Shown piece after piece: positions 6,393-8,095 of a DNA stretch of 8,095 nucleotides; the first letter of the stretch is position 1; each line of letters begins with the position of its first letter. The translations under genes were made by a program, and so were the position numbers. The notes under the pieces were generated by a model that made no database searches, was not told the origin of the DNA, and saw only the letters and a list, made by a program, of their open reading frames with translations. Source of the DNA: Pseudopedobacter saltans (GTDB taxonomy: Bacteria > Bacteroidota > Bacteroidia > Chitinophagales > Chitinophagaceae); NCBI GenBank assembly GCA_003241175.1, contig QFOI01000145.1, positions 1 through 8,095 on the forward strand, written 5' to 3'.

Positions 6393-7130
6393 ATGAAGAT
6401 TTTCAAAGAAATATTTGGGCGTATTTGGGCATTGTGGGGCATTTTGTTGTTTGTCTCAACTATGCTGATTGCTTTTGTTTTTTTTATTCCTTGCGCATTT
6501 TTAGGTGAGCCAAGCCGTGGAAAATGGCATCGAGCCGTTTCTAAAGTTTGGATGACTGTTTATCTCAACTTAATAGGTTGCCCATTGAAAATCCGCAATA
6601 AAGAAATCTTCCAAAAAGGAGAAAACTATATTGTTGTCTGTAACCACAATAGCTTGATCGACATTCCCGTCACGACACCATTTTTACCAAATGCCAATAA
6701 AACCATTGCCAAGAGCAGTTTTGCAAAAGTGCCCATATTCGGATGGATTTATAGTTGGGGAAGTATTTTGGTCAATCGAAAAGATCCAAAAAGCCGTTCG
6801 AAAAGTTACGCCAAAATGATCGAAGTTCTAACCAAATGGAAACTAGACATGGTTTTGTATCCTGAAGGCACACGAAATAAATCAGACAAACCGTTGGGCA
6901 ATTTTCAGGATGGTGCTTTTAAATTAGCCACACAAACAGGCAAAAAAATAATTCCAGTAGTCTTGTTCAACAGCAAAAAAGTCTTACCCGCATCCAAACC
7001 TTTTTTCTTACACCCTAGCATATTGGAACTACATATTCTCCCTGCGCATTCGCCAGAAGGAAAAACAGCCAAAGAGATGAAAGAGACTATTTTTCAGGAA
7101 ATGTGGAACTATATTGAATCTTATAAATAG
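6393..7130 (+). CDS. 1-acyl-sn-glycerol-3-phosphate acyltransferase (PlsC-like)
   Basis: This 245-residue membrane enzyme belongs to the PlsC/LPLAT family and should acylate lysophosphatidic acid to phosphatidic acid at the inner membrane. An N-terminal hydrophobic helix (about 11-37) anchors it. Motif I is NHNSLID (84-90), the H(x)4D dyad His85/Asp90. Motif II is near GSILVNRKD (123-131). Motif III is YPEGTRNKSDKPLGNFQDGA (156-175) with Glu158-Gly-Thr-Arg161 binding the phosphate, and motif IV is IIPVVLF (186-192). I start at the ATG at 6393, leaving one base after the ung stop (taacatg); an in-frame TTG at 6366 would overlap ung and is less likely. Related family members acylate other lysolipids (for example ornithine lipids), so the acceptor is not fixed by sequence, and I leave the symbol empty. 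Confidence 0.92.
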   Translation: MKIFKEIFGRIWALWGILLFVSTMLIAFVFFIPCAFLGEPSRGKWHRAVSKVWMTVYLNLIGCPLKIRNKEIFQKGENYIVVCNHNSLIDIPVTTPFLPNANKTIAKSSFAKVPIFGWIYSWGSILVNRKDPKSRSKSYAKMIEVLTKWKLDMVLYPEGTRNKSDKPLGNFQDGAFKLATQTGKKIIPVVLFNSKKVLPASKPFFLHPSILELHILPAHSPEGKTAKEMKETIFQEMWNYIESYK

Positions 7131-7142
7131 TTAGAAAAAGAC
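7130..7142 (+). repeat. 13-bp direct repeat, left copy
   Basis: GTTAGAAAAAGAC begins at the last base of the plsC stop codon. The identical copy is at 7327-7339, overlapping the pldA stop, so the two copies bound the convergent intergenic region. Confidence 0.5.
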
Positions 7143-7224
7143 GTTGTGTATTTAGAAAAAATCGGAAGATATCTTTTCTTTTGCTTTGACAAAAAATGTT
7201 GAGGTTTTTCTCGCGACAAATATG

Positions 7225-7277
7225 AACCCCACCCTTATTCCCTCCCCTTTGAGGGGAGGGTTAGGGAGAGGTTTTTT
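7225..7277 (+). repeat. G/C-rich palindromic intergenic repeat, likely also the ung-plsC terminator
   Basis: A perfect 9-bp stem (ccctcccct, 7240-7248; aggggaggg, 7252-7260) with a three-base loop sits inside an imperfect outer stem (aaccccaccc and gggagaggtt, 7225-7234 and 7264-7273), followed by a T-run at 7272-7277. The very C/G-rich composition stands out against the AT-rich surroundings and resembles the CCCTCCCC/GGGGAGGG hairpins I know as dispersed repeats in Bacteroidota genomes. Only one copy lies in this window. The T-run orientation would end plus-strand transcription from ung-plsC. Confidence 0.6.
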
Positions 7278-7326
7278 AAAAATATGGGATATTATTAATT
7301 GGGATAAACTTCCAAATGCGCAATAG

Positions 7327-7339
7327 GTTAGAAAAAGAC
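7327..7339 (+). repeat. 13-bp direct repeat, right copy
   Basis: GTTAGAAAAAGAC is identical to 7130-7142. Here it covers the pldA stop and the last codons (V-F-F) on the minus strand. Confidence 0.5.
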
Positions 7340-8095
7340 ATTTCTGTTCGGTCTTAAGAGCAGACCAATACGGATCTTATTGGCATAACCTTGATAGTTA
7401 ATCAAGCTTTCGGCATAGCCATTGTACCATTGCAACATAAGGTATTCGTTGCTTTTTTGGAAAAGTTTATAGGAAATCTGTGTTTGCATATAGCCTTTCC
7501 AGTTCCATTGATTTCCCTTTCTCACCAATACATCAGCATACCATTTATTTTCCTTTATAATATAGGACAAACTAAACTGTCCATATCCCACATAATTAAG
7601 CAGATCGGGATTTTCATCTTTATAATCAAATGGTATCCAAGCATCCAAAGAGAACTGTAATCTTCTACTAAAATAAGCATGCCAACTAAAAGATAATCGA
7701 TTCCAGCTTCTTGAATAGGTACTGTCCCGTCCATTTGACTCATGTTCAATAGCAGCAGTCACATAGTTCATGGTTCCGTATCTGTTCTTGTATGGTCGCA
7801 ACAAACCCAAAGAAGGATTGAAATTAATCTCCGCAAAAGGTTTGGAGTTTTGGTACACATTCCAAAAAGATTTTTGGGTATAGCTTAGGTAAGGAAAACT
7901 ACCACCTAAAATAGGCTGTCTATAAAGGAGCTGACGAATACTTATCTGGTATTTGATATCCGAATTGTATTTATCCGGCTTATGGTTGATACTAGTTCCA
8001 CTTATAAAATAATTGTCTTTGTAAATAGAAAAAGGCGGAAGCCTTAAAAATTCTCTCTGACTGTCGGGAAGTGCTGAAGTATCTACTTCTTGAGC
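7328..8095 (-). CDS. pldA: Outer-membrane phospholipase A (PldA/OMPLA), 5' end cut by window edge
   Basis: The frame is open from the right edge to the stop at 7328, giving 255 visible residues. The first visible residues, AQEVDTS, may be just after a signal-peptide cleavage site, so little seems missing. OMPLA is a 12-strand outer-membrane beta-barrel that hydrolyses phospholipid ester bonds when membrane asymmetry is lost. Matches are YKDNYFISGT (25-34), the barrel strands near IKYQISIRQLLY (47-58) and YLSYTQKSFW (69-78), and the active-site block IEHESNGRD (116-124) with SRSWNR (128-133). Candidate catalytic His118, Ser120 and Asn132 keep the exact E. coli spacing (His142, Ser144, Asn156). 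The chain ends in RNVFF, a C-terminal aromatic residue as in many outer-membrane barrels. An in-frame GTG at 7858 is internal and not the start. It is convergent with plsC. Confidence 0.93.
   Translation of the reverse strand, partial: AQEVDTSALPDSQREFLRLPPFSIYKDNYFISGTSINHKPDKYNSDIKYQISIRQLLYRQPILGGSFPYLSYTQKSFWNVYQNSKPFAEINFNPSLGLLRPYKNRYGTMNYVTAAIEHESNGRDSTYSRSWNRLSFSWHAYFSRRLQFSLDAWIPFDYKDENPDLLNYVGYGQFSLSYIIKENKWYADVLVRKGNQWNWKGYMQTQISYKLFQKSNEYLMLQWYNGYAESLINYQGYANKIRIGLLLRPNRNVFF

Noticed and set aside
7328..7858. A complete 176-residue gene starting at the GTG at 7858
   Set aside because: The frame stays open to the window edge and the upstream residues (for example YTQKSFW) match OMPLA, so the gene is longer and its start is outside.

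Overview
The window looks like ordinary chromosome from a member of the Bacteroidota. The supporting evidence is AT-rich intergenic DNA, TAnnTTTG-type -7 promoter boxes, weak Shine-Dalgarno sequences, a Bacteroidota-style lipoprotein, and a PyrB and PldA of the types found in that phylum. A Chitinophagaceae/Sphingobacteria-like host is a guess. No tRNA, rRNA, CRISPR array, IS element or phage gene was seen, and no stretch longer than about 200 bases lacks a gene.

Layout. Positions 1-926 (minus strand) hold a two-gene unit: an ElaA-like GNAT acetyltransferase, then a secreted YiiX-like permuted papain-fold hydrolase that runs off the left edge. A strong hairpin terminator (950-989) separates it from an orphan 98-residue protein (1014-1310). 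Further along the same strand are a hotdog acyl-CoA thioesterase (1407-1796) and a 364-residue lipoprotein (1855-2949). A terminator at 3050-3079 follows a GRHPR-type D-2-hydroxyacid dehydrogenase (3106-4071). Another at 4154-4188 follows the pyrB-coaD pair (4196-5622). Divergent from pyrB, the plus strand carries ung and plsC, separated by one base (5711-7130). The right edge holds pldA on the minus strand (7328 to beyond 8095), convergent with plsC. The 197 bases between them contain a G/C-rich palindromic repeat-like hairpin and are bounded by a 13-bp direct repeat.

Most genes are housekeeping: pyrimidine synthesis (pyrB), coenzyme A synthesis (coaD), DNA repair (ung), phospholipid synthesis (plsC) and outer-membrane phospholipid breakdown (pldA). 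The stand-out gene is the lipoprotein at 1855-2949. By eye its sequence follows domains 1-3 of the cholesterol-dependent cytolysins (CDC) and CDC-like proteins, and it stops where the membrane-recognition domain 4 would begin. It therefore looks like a lipid-anchored, domain-4-less member of the CDC-like pore-forming family. The 98-residue orphan has a good promoter overlapped by a dyad and is the other gene without a known role.
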